From: Schoenoplectus triqueter
Taxonomy: Eukaryota > Streptophyta > Magnoliopsida > Poales > Cyperaceae
Length of the DNA: 64,000 bases
Reading direction: 5' to 3'
Assembly (NCBI GenBank): GCA_964058805.1
Contig: CAXKVV010002171.1
Span: 62,001-126,000 of the forward strand
Shown in pieces: positions 22,601-35,900 of the stretch. The number at the start of each line of letters is the position of its first letter. The first letter of the stretch is position 1. A program made the translations under genes and the position numbers. Below the pieces are notes generated by a model. It was not told the origin of the DNA. It worked only from the letters and a program-made list of their open reading frames with translations, and ran no database searches.

Positions 22601-25600
22601 GCCCTCGGGACCGCCGAAACCGAGTCCGGGCGCGCAAAACATGAAAACGAGAACCGACGTCGTCGGCGCCGCCGAAAACGAGTCCGGGCGCGCAAAACAT
22701 GAAAATGAGACCCGACGCCCTCGGTACCGCCGAAACCGAGTCCGAGCGCGTAAAACATGAAAACGGGTCCCGACGCCCTCGGTACCGCCGAAACCGAGTC
22801 CGGGCGCGCAAAACATGCAAACAAGACGTGACGCCCTCGGCGCCGCCGAAAACGAGTCCGAGAGCGCAAAACATGAAAACGTGTCTCGACGCCATCGGTA
22901 CCGTCGAAAATGAGTCCGGGAGCGCAAAACATGAAAACGGGTCTCGATGCCATCGTTACCGCCGAAAACGAGTCAGGGAGCGCAAAACATGAAAACGGGA
23001 CCCGACGCCCTCGTTACCGCCAAAACCGAGTCCGGACGCGCAAAACATGAAAACGAGACCCGACGCCCTCGGCGCCGTCGAAACCGAGTCCAGGAGCGCA
23101 AGACATGAAAACGGGACTCGACGCCCTCGGGACCGCCGAAACCGAGTCCGGGTGCGCAAAACATGAAAACGGGACACGAATCCCTCGGTACCGCCGGAAA
23201 TGAGTCCGGAAGCGCAAGACATGAAAACGAGACCCGACGCCGTCGGCGCCGCCGAAAACGATTCCGAGCGCGCAAAACATGAAAACGGGTCTCGACTCCC
23301 TCGGTACCGCCGAAAACGAGTTCGAGCGCCCAAATTAAGAAAACGAGATCCGACGCACTCGGTACCGACGAAATCGAGTCCGGGCACGCGAAACATGAAA
23401 ACGGGACCCGACGCCCTCGGTACCGTCGAAAACGAATCCTGGCGCGCAAAACATGAAAATGGGACCCGTCGCCCTCTGTACCTCCAAAAATGAGTCTGAG
23501 CGCCCAAAACAAGAAAACGGGACCCGACGCCCTCGGCGCCGCCGAAAACGTTTCCGAGAGCGCAAAACATGAAAACGGGTCGCGACGCCATCGGTACCGT
23601 CGAAAAGGAGTCGGGGAGCGCAAAACATGAAAATGGGACCCGACGCCCTCGGTACCGCCGAATACGAGTCCGGGACAGCAAAACATGAAAACGGGACCCG
23701 ACGCCCTCGGTACCGCCGAAACCGAGTCCGGGCGCGCAAAACATGAAAACGGGACGCGACGCACTCGGTACCGTCGAAACCGAGTCCTCGCGTGCAAAAC
23801 GTGAAAACGTGACCCGACGCCCTCGGTAACGTCGAAAACGAGTTCGAGCGCCCAAATTAAGAAAACGAGATCCGACGCACTCGGTACCGACGAAATCGAG
23901 TCCGGGCACGCGAAACATGAAAACGGGACCCGACGCCCTCGGTACCGTCGAAAACTAATCCTGGCGCGCAAAACATGAAAATGGGACCCGTCGCCCTCTG
24001 TACCTCCAAAAATGAGTCTGAGCGCCCAAAACATTAAAACGGGACCCGACGCCCTCGGCGCCGCCGAAAACGTGTCCGAGAGCGCAAAACATGAAAACGG
24101 GTCGCGACGCCATCGGTACCGTCGAAAATGAGTCGGGGAGCGCAAAACATGAAAATGGGACCCGACGCCCTCGGTACCGCCGAAACCGAGTTCGGGCGCG
24201 CAAAACATAAAAACGGGACCAGACAGCCTCGGTACTGCCGAAACCGTGTTCGCGAGCGCAAAACATGAAAACGGGTCCCGACGCCATCGGTACCGCCGAA
24301 AACGAGTCGGGGAGCGCAAAACATGAAAACGGGACCCGACGACCTCGGTACCGCCGAAAACGAGTCCGGGAGAACAAAACATGAAAACGAAACCCGACGC
24401 CCTTAGTACCACCGAAATCGAGTCCGGGAGCGTAAGACATGAAAACGGGACTCGACGCCCTCGGGACCGCCGAAACCGAGTCCGGGCGCGCAAAACATGA
24501 AAACGAGAACCGACGTCGTCGGCACCGCCGAAAACTAGTCCGGGCGCGCAAAACATGAAAACGAGACCCGACGCCCTCGGTACCGCCGAAACCGAGTCCG
24601 GGCGCGTAAAACATGAAAACGGGTCCCGACGCCCTCGGTACCGCCGAAACCGAGTCCGGGCGCGCAAAACATGCAAACAAGACGTGACGCCCTCGGCGCT
24701 GCTGAAAACGACTCCGAGAGCGCAAAACATGAAAACGTGTCTCGACGCCATCGGTACCGTCGAAAATGAGTCGGGGAGCGCAAAACATGAAAACGAGACA
24801 CGACGCCCTCGGTAACGCCGAAACAGGGTCCGGGCGCGCAAAACATGAAAGCCGGTCCCGACGCCCTCAGTACCGCCGAAAACGAGTTCGAGCGCCCAAA
24901 TTAAGAAAACGAGACCCGACGCACTCGGTACCGCCGAAATCGAGTCCGGGCACGCAAAACATGAAAACGGGACCCGACGCACACGACTCCCACGGTACCA
25001 CCGAAACCGGGTCCGGGCGCGCAAAACATGAAAACAGGTCCCGACGCCCTCGGTACCGCCGAAACCGAGTCCGGGCGCGCAAAATGTGAAAACGGGACCC
25101 GTCGCCCTCGGTTCCGCCGAAAACGAGTTCGAGTGCTCAAATTATGAAAACGAGACCCGACGCACTCGGTACCGCCGAAATCGAGTCCGGGCACGCAAAA
25201 CATGAAAACGGGACCCGACGCCCTCGGTACCGCCTAAAACGAGTCCGGGCGCGCAAAACATGAAAATGGGACCCGTCGCCCTCTGTACCTCCAAAAATTA
25301 GTCCGGGCGCCGAAAACATGAAAACGGGACCAGACGCCCTCGGTACCGCCGAAAACGAGTCCGGGAGCGCAAAACATGAAAACGGGACTCGACGCCTTCG
25401 TGACCGCCGAAACCGAGTCCGGGAGCGCAAAACATGAAAACGGGACACGACGCCCTTCGTACCGCCGAAAATGAGTCCGGGCGCGCAAAACATGAAAACG
25501 GACCCGACGCCCTCGGTACCGCCGAAACCGAGTCCGGGCGCGCAAAACATGAAAACGGGACACGACTCCCTCGGTACCGCCGAAACCGAGTCCTGGCGTG

Positions 25601-26099
25601 TAAAACATGAAAACAGGTCTCGACGCCCTCGGTACCGCCGAAAACGAGTTCGGGAGCGCAAAACATGAAAACGGGACCCGACGCCCTCGGTACCGCCGAA
25701 AACGAGTTCGGGAGCGCCAAACATGAAAACGGGACCCGACGCCCTCGTTACCGCCGAAAACGAGTCCGGGAGCGCAAGACATGAAAACGGGACTTGACGC
25801 CCTCGGGACCGCCGAAACCGAGTCCGGGCGCGCAAAAGATGAAAACGGGACACGAATCACTCGGTACCGCCGAAAATGAGTCCGGAAGCGCAAAACATGA
25901 AAACGAGACCCGACGCCGTCTGCGCCGCCGAAAACGAGTCCGGGTGCGCAAAACATGAAAACGGGTCTCGACTCCCTCGGTACCGCCGAAAATGAGTTCG
26001 GGCGCGCAAAACATGAAAACGGGACGCGACGCACTCGGTACCGCCGAACCAGAGTCCGGGCGCGCAAAACATGAAAACGGGACGCGACGCACTCGGTAC
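12960..26099 (+). repeat. ~6.6-kb head-to-tail segmental duplication within the 58-bp array
   Basis: Copy 1 is 12960-19587 (6,628 bp) and copy 2 is 19588-26099 (6,512 bp). They align at offset +6628 up to about 14485 and at +6512 from about 14602 onward, because copy 2 lacks 116 bp (two monomers) equivalent to 14486-14601. Alignment stops at both outer edges: 12903-12959 differs from 19531-19587, and sequence after 26099 differs from that after 19587. I noticed only scattered single-base differences, such as T at 15433 against A at 21945. Each copy carries two instances of a rare marker, GACGCACACGACTCCCACGG (14109, 18467; 20737, 24979). Confidence 0.88.
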
Positions 26100-29000
26100 C
26101 GCCGAAACCGAGTCCGGGCGCGCAAAACGTGAAAACGTGACCCGACGCCCTCGGTAACGCCGAAAACGAGTTCGAGCGCCCAAATTAAGAAAACAAAATC
26201 CGACGCACTCGGTACCGCCGAAATCGAGTCCGGGCACGCGAAACATGTAAACGGGACCCGACGCCCTCGGTACCGTCGAAAACGAATCCTGGCGCGCAAA
26301 ACATGAAAATGGGACCAGTCGCCCTCTGTACCTCCAAAAATGAGTCTGTGCGCCCAAAACATGAAAACGGGACCCGACGCCCTCGGCGCCGCCGAAAACG
26401 TGTCCGAGAGCGCAAAACATAAAAACGGGTCGCGACGCCATCGGTACCGCCGAAAATGAGTCGGTGAGCGCAAAACATGAAAACGGGACCCGACGCCCTC
26501 GGTACCGCCGAATACGAGTCCGGGACCGCAAAACATGAAAACGGGACCGGACGCCCTCAGTACCGCCGAATACGAGTCCGGGACCGCAAAACATGAAAAC
26601 GGGACCCGACGCCCTCGGTACCGCCGAAACCGAGTTCGGGCGCGCAAAACATGAAAACGGGACCCGACGGCCTCGGTACTGCCGAAACCGTGTCCGCGAG
26701 CGCAAAACATGAAAACGGGTCCCGATGCCATCGGTACCACCGAAAATGAGTCGGGGAGCGCAAAACATGAAAACGGGACCCGACGACCTCGGTACCGCCG
26801 AAAACGAGTCCGGGAGCGCAAGACAAGAAAACGGGACTCGACGCCCTCGGGACCGCCGAAACTGAGTCCCGGTGCGCAAAACATGAAAACGAGAACCGAC
26901 GCCGTCGGCGCCGCCGAAAACGAGTCCGGGCGCGCAAAACATGAAAACGAGACCTGACGCCCTCAGTACCGCCGAAACCGAGTCCGGGCGCGTAAAACAT
27001 GAAAACGGGTCCCGACGCCCTCGGTACCGCTGAAACCGAGTCCGGGCGCGCAAAACATGAAAATAAGACGTGACGCCCTCGGCGCCGCCGAAAACGAGTC
27101 CGAGAGTGCAAAACATGAAAACGGGTTTCGACGCCATCGGTACCGTCGAAAATGAGTCGGGGAGCGAAAAACATCAAAACGGGACACGACGCCCTCGGTA
27201 CTGCCGAAACCGTGTCCGCGAGCGCAAAACATGAAAACGGGTCCCGACGCCATCGGTACCGCCGAAAACGAGTCGGGGAGCGCAAAACATGAAAACGGGA
27301 CCCGACGACCTCGGTACCGCCGAAAACGAGTCCGGGAGAACAAAACATGAAAACAGGACCCGACGCCCTCGGTACCACCGAAATCGAGTCCGGGAGCGCA
27401 AGACATGAAAACGGGACTCGACGCCCTCGGGACCGCCGAAACCGAGTCCGGGTGTGCAAAACATGAAAATGAGAACCGACGCTGTCGGCGCCGCCGAAAA
27501 CGAGTCCGGGCGCGCAAATCATGAAAACGAGACCCGACGCCCTCCGTACCGCCGAAACCGAGTCCGAGCGCGTAAAACATGAAAACGGGTCCCGACGCCC
27601 TCGGTACCGCTGAAACCGAGTCCGGGCGCGCAAAACATGAAAATAAGACGTGACGCCCTCGGCACCGCCGAAAATGAGTCCGAGAGTGCAAAACATGAAA
27701 ACGGGTCTCGACGCCATCGGTACCGTCGAAAATGAGTCGGGGAGCGAAAAACATCAAAACGGGACACGACGCCCTCGGTAACGCCGAAACAGGGTCTGGG
27801 CGCGCAAAACATGAAAACGGGTCCCGACGCCCTCAGTACCATCGAAAACGAGTCCCGACGCACTCGGTACCTTCGAAATCGAGTCCGGGCACGCAAAACA
27901 TGAAAACGGGACCCGACACCCTCGGTACCGCCGAAAACGAGTCCGGGCGCGCAAAACATGAAAATGGGACTCGTCGCCCTCTGTACCTCCAAAAATGAGT
28001 CCGGGCGCGCAAAACATGAAAACAGGACCCGACAGCCTCGGCGCCGACGAAGACGAGTCCGAGAGCGCAAAACATGAAAACGGGTCGCGACGCCATCGGT
28101 ACCGCCGAAAATAAGTCGGGGAGCGCAAAACATGAAAACGGGACCCGACGCCCTTGGTACCGCCGAAAACGAGTCCGGGAGCGCAAAACATGAAAATGGG
28201 ACCCGACGCCCTCGGTACCGTCGAAAACGAGTCCGGGAGCGCAAGACAAGAAAACGAGACTCGACGCCCTCGGGACCGCCAAAACCGAGTCCAGGCGCGC
28301 AAAACGTGAAAACGTGACCCGACGCCCTCGGTAACCCCGAAAACGAGTTCGAGCGCCCAAATTAAGAAAATAAGATCCGACGCACTCGGTACCGCCGAAA
28401 TCGAGTCCGGGCACGCGAAACATGAAAACGGGACCCGACGCCCTCAGTACCGTCGAAAACGAATCCTGGCGCGCAAAACATGAAAATGGGACCCGTCGCC
28501 CTCTGTACCTCCAAAAATGAGTCTGAGTGCCCAAAACATGAAAACGGCACCAGACACCCTCGGGGCCGTCGAAAACGTGTCCGAGAGCGCAAAACATGAA
28601 AACGGGTCGCGACGCCATCGGTACCGCCGAAAATGAGTCGGGGAGCGCAAAACATGAAAACGGGACCCGACGCCCTCGGTACCGCCGAATACGAGTCCGG
28701 GACCGCAAAACATGAAAACGGGACCCGACTCCCTCGGTACCGTCGAAACCGAGTTCGGGCGCGCAAAACATGAAAACGGGACCCGACAGCCTCGGTACTG
28801 CCGAAACCGTGTCCGCGAGCGCAAAACATGAAAACGGGTCCCGACGCCATCGGTACCGCCGAAAACGAGTCGGGGAGCGCAAAACATGAATACGGGACCC
28901 AGTGACCTCGGTACCGCCGAAAACGAGTCCGGTGGACCAAAACATGAAAACGGGACCCGACGCCCTCGGTACCGCCGAAATCGAGTCCGGGAGAGCAAGA

Positions 29001-31299
29001 CATGGAAACGGGACTCGACGCCCTCGTGACCGCCGAAACTGAGTCCGGGCGCGCAAAACATGAAAACGAAACCCGACGCCCTCGGTACCGCCGAAACCGA
29101 GTCCGGGCGCGTAAAACATGAAAACGGGTCCCGACGCCCTCGGTACCGCCGAATTCGAGTCCGGGAGCAAAAGGGTCTCGACGCCATCGGTACCGTCGAA
29201 AATGAGTCGGGAAGCGCAAAACATGAAAACGGGACACGACGCCCTCGGTAACGCCGAAACAGGGTCCGGGCGAACAAAACATAAAAACGGGTCCCAACGC
29301 CCTCAGTACCGCCGAAAACGAGTTCGAGCGCCCAAATTAAGAAAACGAGACCCGACGCACTCGGTACCTTCGAAATCGAGTCCGGGCACGCAAAACTTGA
29401 AAACGGGACCCGACGCCCTCGGTACCGCCGAAAACGAGTCCGGGCGCGCAAAACATGAAAACGGGTCCCGACGCCCTCAGTACCGCCGAAAACGAGTTCG
29501 ATCGCCCAAATTAAGAAAACGAGACCCGACGCACTCGGTACCTTCGAAATCGAGTCCGAGAGCGCAAAACATGAAAACGGGACCCGACGCCCTCGGTACC
29601 GCCAAAACCGAGTCCGGGAGCGCAAAACGTGAAAACGGGACCCGACGCCCCCGGTTCCGCCGAAAACGAGTTCGAGCGCCCAAATTAAGAAAACGAGACC
29701 CGACGCACTCGGTACCGCCGAAATCGAGTCCGGGCACGCAAAACTTGAAAACGGGACCCGACGCCCTCGGTACCGCCGAAAACGAGTCCGGGCGCGCGAA
29801 ACATGAAAATGGGACCCGTCGCCCTCTGTACCTCCAAAAATTAGTCCGGGCGCCCAAAACATGAAAACGGGACCCGACGCCCTCGGTACCGCCGAAAACG
29901 AGTCCGGGAGCGCAAAACATGAAAACGGGACCCGACGCCCTCGGTACCGCATAAACCGAGTCCGGGCGCGCAAAACATGAAAACGGGACACGACTCCCAC
30001 GGTACCATCGAAACCGGGTCCGGGCGCGCAAATCATGAAAACGGGTCCCAACGCCCTCCGTACCGCCGAAACCGAGTCCGGGCGCGCAAAATGTGAAAAC
30101 GGGACCCGACGCCCTCGGTTCCGCCGAAAACAAGTTCGAGCGCCCAAATTAAGAAAACGAGACCCGACGCACTCGGTACCGCCGAAATCGAGTCCGGGCA
30201 CGCAAAACATGAAAACGGGACCCGACGCCCTCGGTACCGCCGAAAACGAGTCCGGACGCGCAAAACATGAAAATGGGACCCGTCGCCCTCTGTACCTCCA
30301 AAAATTAGTCCGGGCGCCCAAAACATGAAAACGGGTCCCGACGCCCTCGGTACCGCCGAAAACGAGTCCGGGAGCGCAATACATGAAAATGGGACTCGAC
30401 GCCCTCGTGACAGCCGAAACCGAGTACGGGAGCGCAAAACATGAAAACGGGACCCGACGCCCTCAGTACCGCCGAAAATGAGTCCGGGCGCGCAAAACAT
30501 GAAAACGGACCCGACGCCCTCAGTACCGCCGAAACCGAGTCGGGGAGCGCAAAACATGAAAACGGGACCCGACGCCCTCGGTACCGCCGAAAACGAGTCC
30601 GGGAGCGCAAAACATGAAAATGGAACCCGACGCCCTCGGTACCGCCGAAAACGAGTCCGAGAGCGCAAGACATGAAAACGGGACTCGACGCCCTCGGGAC
30701 CGCCGAAACCGAGTCCAGGCGCGCAAAACGTGAAAACGTGACCCGACGCCCTCGGTAACCCCTAAAACGAGTTCGAGCGCCCAAATTAAGAAAACGAGAT
30801 CCGACGCACTCGGTACCGCCGAAATCGAGTCCGGGCACGCGAAACATGAAAACGGGACCCGACGCCCTCGGTACCGCCGAAACCGAGTCCGGGCGCGCAA
30901 AACATGAAAACGGGACACGACTCCCTCGGTACCACCGAAACCGGGTACGGGCGCGCGAAACATGAAAAAGGGTCCAGACGCCCTCGGTACCGCCGAAATA
31001 GAGTCCGGGCGCGCAAAATGTGAAAACGGGACCCGGCGCCCTCGGTACCGCCGAAAACGAGTTCAAGCGCCCAAATTAAGAAAACGGGACCCGACGCCCT
31101 CGGTACCGCCGAAACCGAGTCCGGGTGCGCAAAACGTGAAAATGGGTCCCGACGCCCTCGATACCGCCGAAAACGAGTTCGAGCGCCCAATTTAAGAAAA
31201 TGAGACCCGACGCACTCGGTACCTTCGAAATCGAGTCCGGGCACGCAAAACATGAAAACGGGACCCGACGCCCTCGGTACCGCCGAAACCGAGTCCGTG

Positions 31300-32960
31300 A
31301 GCGCAAAACATGAAAACGGGACCCGACGCCCTCGGTACCGCCGAAACCGAGTCCGGGTGCGCAAAACGTGAAAATGGGTCCCGACGCCCTCGATACCGCC
31401 GAAAACGAGTTCGAGCGCCCAAATTAAGAAAACGAGACCCGACGCACTCGGTACGGCCGAAAACGAATCCGGGCGCGCAAAACATGAAAATGGGACCCGT
31501 CGCCCTCTGTACCTACAAAAATGAGTCCGGGCGCCCGAAACATCAAAATGGGACCCGACGCCCTCGGAGCCGTCGAAAACAAGTTCGAGAGCGCAAAACT
31601 TGAAAACGGGTCCCGACGCCCTCGGTACCGCCGAAAACGAGTCAGGGAGCGCAAAACAAGAAAACGGGACACGACGCCCTCGGTACCGCCGAAACCGAGT
31701 CCGGGCGCGCAAAACGTGAAAACGGGTCCCGACGCCCTCGATACCGCCGAAAACGAGTTCGAGCGCCCAATTTAAGAAAATGAGACCCGACGCACTCGGT
31801 ACCGCCGAAAACGAGTCCGGGCGCGCAAAACATGAAAATGGGACCCGTCGCCCTCTGTACCTCCAAAAATGAGTCCGGGCGCCCAAAACATGAAAACAGG
31901 ACCCGACAGCCTCGGCGCCGCCGAAAACGAGTCCGAGAGCGCAAAACATGAAAATGGGTCTCGACGCCATCGGTACCGCCGAAAATGAGTCGGGGAGCGC
32001 AAAACATGAAAACGGGACCCGACGCCCTCGGTACCGCCGAAAACGAGTCCGGGAGCGCAAACCATGAAAACGGGACCCGACGCCCTCGGTACCGCCGAAA
32101 CCGAGTCCGGGTGCGCAAAACGTGAAAACGGGTCCCGACGCCCTCGATACCGCCGAAAACGAGTTCGAGCGCCCAAATTAAGAAAACGAGACCCGACGCA
32201 CTCGGTACGGCCGAAAACGAATCCGGGCTCGCAAAACATGAAAATGGGACCCGTCGCCCTCTGTACCTACAAAAATGAGTCCGGGCGCCCGAAACATGAA
32301 AATTGGACCCGACGCCCTCGGAGCCGTCGAAAACAAGTTCGAGAGCGCAAAACTTGAAAACGGGTCCCGACGCCCTCGGTACCGCCGAAAACGAGTCAGG
32401 GAGCGCAAAACATGAAAACGGGACACGACGCCCTCGGTACCGCCGAAACCGAGTCCGGGCGCGCAAAACGTGAAAACGGGTCCCGACGCCCTCGAAACCG
32501 CCGAAAACGAGTTCGAGCGCCCAATTTAAGAAAATGAGACCCGACGCACTCGGTACCGCCGAAAACGAGTCCGGGCGCGCAAAACATGAAAATGGGACCC
32601 GTCGCCCTCTGTACCTCCAAAAATGAGTCCGGGCGCCCAAAACATGAAAACAGGACCGGACAGCCTCGGCGCCGCCGAAAACGAGTCCGAGAGCGCAAAA
32701 CATGAAAATGGGTCTCGACGCCATTGGTACCGCCGAAAATGAGTCGGGGAGCGCAAAACATGAAAACGGGACCCGACGCCCTCGGTACCGCCGAAAACGA
32801 GTCCGGGAGCGCAAACCATGAAAACGGGACCCGACGCCCTCGGTACCGCCGAAACCGAGTCCGGGTGCGCAAAACGTGAAAACGGGTCCCGACGCCCTCG
32901 ATACCGCCGAAAACGAGTTCGAGCGCCCAAATTAAGAAAACGAGACCCGACGCACTCGGT
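31300..32960 (+). repeat. 754-bp head-to-tail repeat (13 monomers), two copies plus a partial third
   Basis: 31300-32053 and 32054-32807 align at offset 754. A partial third copy continues to about 32960. Copies are close but not identical: GCAAACCATG occurs at 32055 and 32809 where 31301 has GCAAAACATG. A dispersed relative of the same block appears near 34.6-35.5 kb. Confidence 0.8.
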
Positions 32961-35900
32961 ACGGCCGAAAACAAATCCGGGCGCGTAAAATATGAAAACG
33001 GACCCGACGCCCTCGATACCGCCGAAACCGAGTCCGGGCGCGCAAAACATGAAAATGGGACACGACTCCCTCGGTACCGCCGAAACTGAGTCCTGGCGCG
33101 TAAAACATGAAAACAGGTCCCGACGCCCTCAGTACCGCCGAAACCGAGTCCGGGCGCGCAAAACATGAAAACGAGACCTGACGCCCTCGGCACCGCCGAA
33201 AACTAGTCCGAGAGCGCAAAAAAGAAAACGGGTCTCGACACCATCGGTACCGTCGAAACAGGGTCCGGGCGCGCAAAACGTGAAAACGGGACCCGACGCC
33301 CTCGGTACCGCCGAAAACGAGTTCGAGCGCCCAAATTAAGAAAACGAGACCCGACGCACTTGGTATCTTCGAAATCGAGTCCGGGCACGCAAAACATGAA
33401 AACTGGACCCGACGCCCTCGGTACCGCCGAAAACGAGTCCGGGCGCGCAAAACATGAAAATGGGACCCGTCGCCCTCTGTACCTCCAAAAATGAGTCCGG
33501 GCGCCCAAATCATGAAAACAGGACACGACAGCCTCGGCGCCGCCGAAAACAAGTCCGAGAGCGCAAAACATGAAAACGGGTCGCGACGCCATCGGTACCG
33601 CCGAAAATAAGTCGGGGAGCGCAAAACATTAAAACGGGACCCGACGCCGTCGGTACCGCCGAAAACGAGTCCGGGAGCGCAAAACATGAAAACGGGACCC
33701 GACGCCCTCGGTACCGCCGAAAACGATTCCGGGAGCGCAAAACATGAAAACGGGACCCGACGCCCTCGGTACCGCCGAAACCGAGTTCGGGCACGCAAAA
33801 CATGAAAACGGGACCCGACGCCCTAGGTACTGCCGAAACCGAGTCCGGGAGCGCAAAACATGAAAACGGGTCTCGACGCCATCGGTACCGCCGAAAACGA
33901 GTCAGGGAGCGCAAAACATGAAAACGGGACCCGACGCCCTCGGTACCGCCGAAAATGAGTCCGGGAGCGCAAAACATGAAAAAGGGACCCGACGCCCACG
34001 GTACCGCCGAAACCGAGTCCGGGCGCGCAAAACATGAAAACGGGACACGACTCCCTCGGTACCACCGAAACCGGGTCCGGGAGCGCAAAACATGAAAACG
34101 GGTCCCGACGCCCTCGGTACCGCCGAAATAGAGTCCGGGCGCGCAAAATGTGAAAACGGGACCCGACGCCCGCGGTACCGCCGAAAACGAGTTCAAGCGC
34201 CCAAATTAAGAAAACGAGACCCGACGCACTCGGTACCGCCGAGATCGAGTCCGGGCGCGCAAAACATGAAAACGGGACACGACTCCCTCGGTACCGCGGA
34301 AACCGAGTTCGGGCGCGTAAAACATGAAAACAGGACCCGACGCCCTCGGTACCGCCGAAACCGAGTCCGAGTGCTTAATACATGAAAACGAGACCGGACG
34401 CCCTCGGCGCCGCCGAAAATGAGTCCGAGAGCGCAAAACATGAAAACGGGTCTCGACGCCATCGGAACCGTCGAAAATGAGTCGGGGAGCGCAAAACATG
34501 AAAACGGGACCCGACGCCCTCGGTAACGCCGAAATAGGGTCCGGGCGCGCAAAACATGAAAACGGGTCCCGACGCCCTCCGTACCGCCGAAACCGAGCCC
34601 GGCGCGCAAAACATGAAAATGGGACCCGTCGCCCTCTGTACCTACAAAAATGAGTCCGGGCGCCCGAAACATGAAAACGGGACCCGACGCCCTCGGAGCC
34701 GTCGAAAACAAGTTCGAGAGCGCAAAACTTTAAAACGGGTCCCGACGCCCTCGGTACCGCCGAAAACGAGTCAGGGAGCGCAAAACATGAAAACGGGACC
34801 CGACGCCTTCGGTACCGCCGAAACCGAGTCCGGGCGCGCAAAACGTGAAAACGGGTCCCGACGCCCTCGATACCGCCGAAAACGAATTCGAGCGCCCAAT
34901 TTAAGAAAATGAGACCCGACGCACTCGGTACCTTCGAAATCGAGTCCGGGCACGCAAAACATGAAAACGGGACCCGACGCCCTCGGTACCGCCGAAAACG
35001 AGTCCGGGCGCGCAAAACATGAAAATGGGACCCGTCGCCCTCTGTACCTCCAAAAATGAGTCCGGGCGCCCAAAACATGAAAACAGGACCCGACAGCCTC
35101 GGCGCCGCCGAAAACGAGTCCGACAGCGCAAAACATGAAAATGGGTCGCGACGCCATCGGTACCGCTGAAAATGAGTCGGGGAGCGCAAAACATGAAAAC
35201 GGGACCCGACGCCCTCGGAACCGCCGAAAACGAGTCCGGGAGCGCAAACCATGAAAACGGGACCCGACGCCCTCGGTACCGCCGAAACCGAGTCCGGGTG
35301 CGCAAAACGTGAAAACGGGTCCCGACGCCCTCGATACCGCCGAAAACGAGTTCGAGCGCCCAAATTAAGAAAACGAGACCCGACGCACTCGGTACGGCCG
35401 AAAACGAATCCGGGCGCGCAAAACATGAAAATGGGACCCGTCGCCCTCTGTACCTGCAAAAATGAGTCCGAGCGCCCGAAACATGAAAACGGGACCCGAC
35501 GCCCTCGGAGCCGTCGAAAACAAGTTCGAGAGCGCAAAACTTGGAAACGGGTCTCGACGCCATCGGTACCGTCGAAAATGAGTCCGGGCACGCAAAACAT
35601 GAAGACGGGACCCGACGCCCTCGGTATCGCCGAATACGAGTCCGGGACCGCAAAACATGAAAACGGGACTCGACGCCTTCGTGACCGCCGAAACCGAGTC
35701 CGGGAGCGCAAAACATGAAAACGGGACACGACGCCCTCAGTACCGCCGAAAATGAGTCAGGGCGCGCAAAATATGAAAACGGACCCGACGCCCTCGGTAC
35801 CGCCGAAACCGAGTCCGGGCGCGCAAAACATGAAAATGGGACACGACGCCCTCGGTACCGCCGAAACTGAGTCCTCGCGCGCAAAACATGAAAACGGGTA

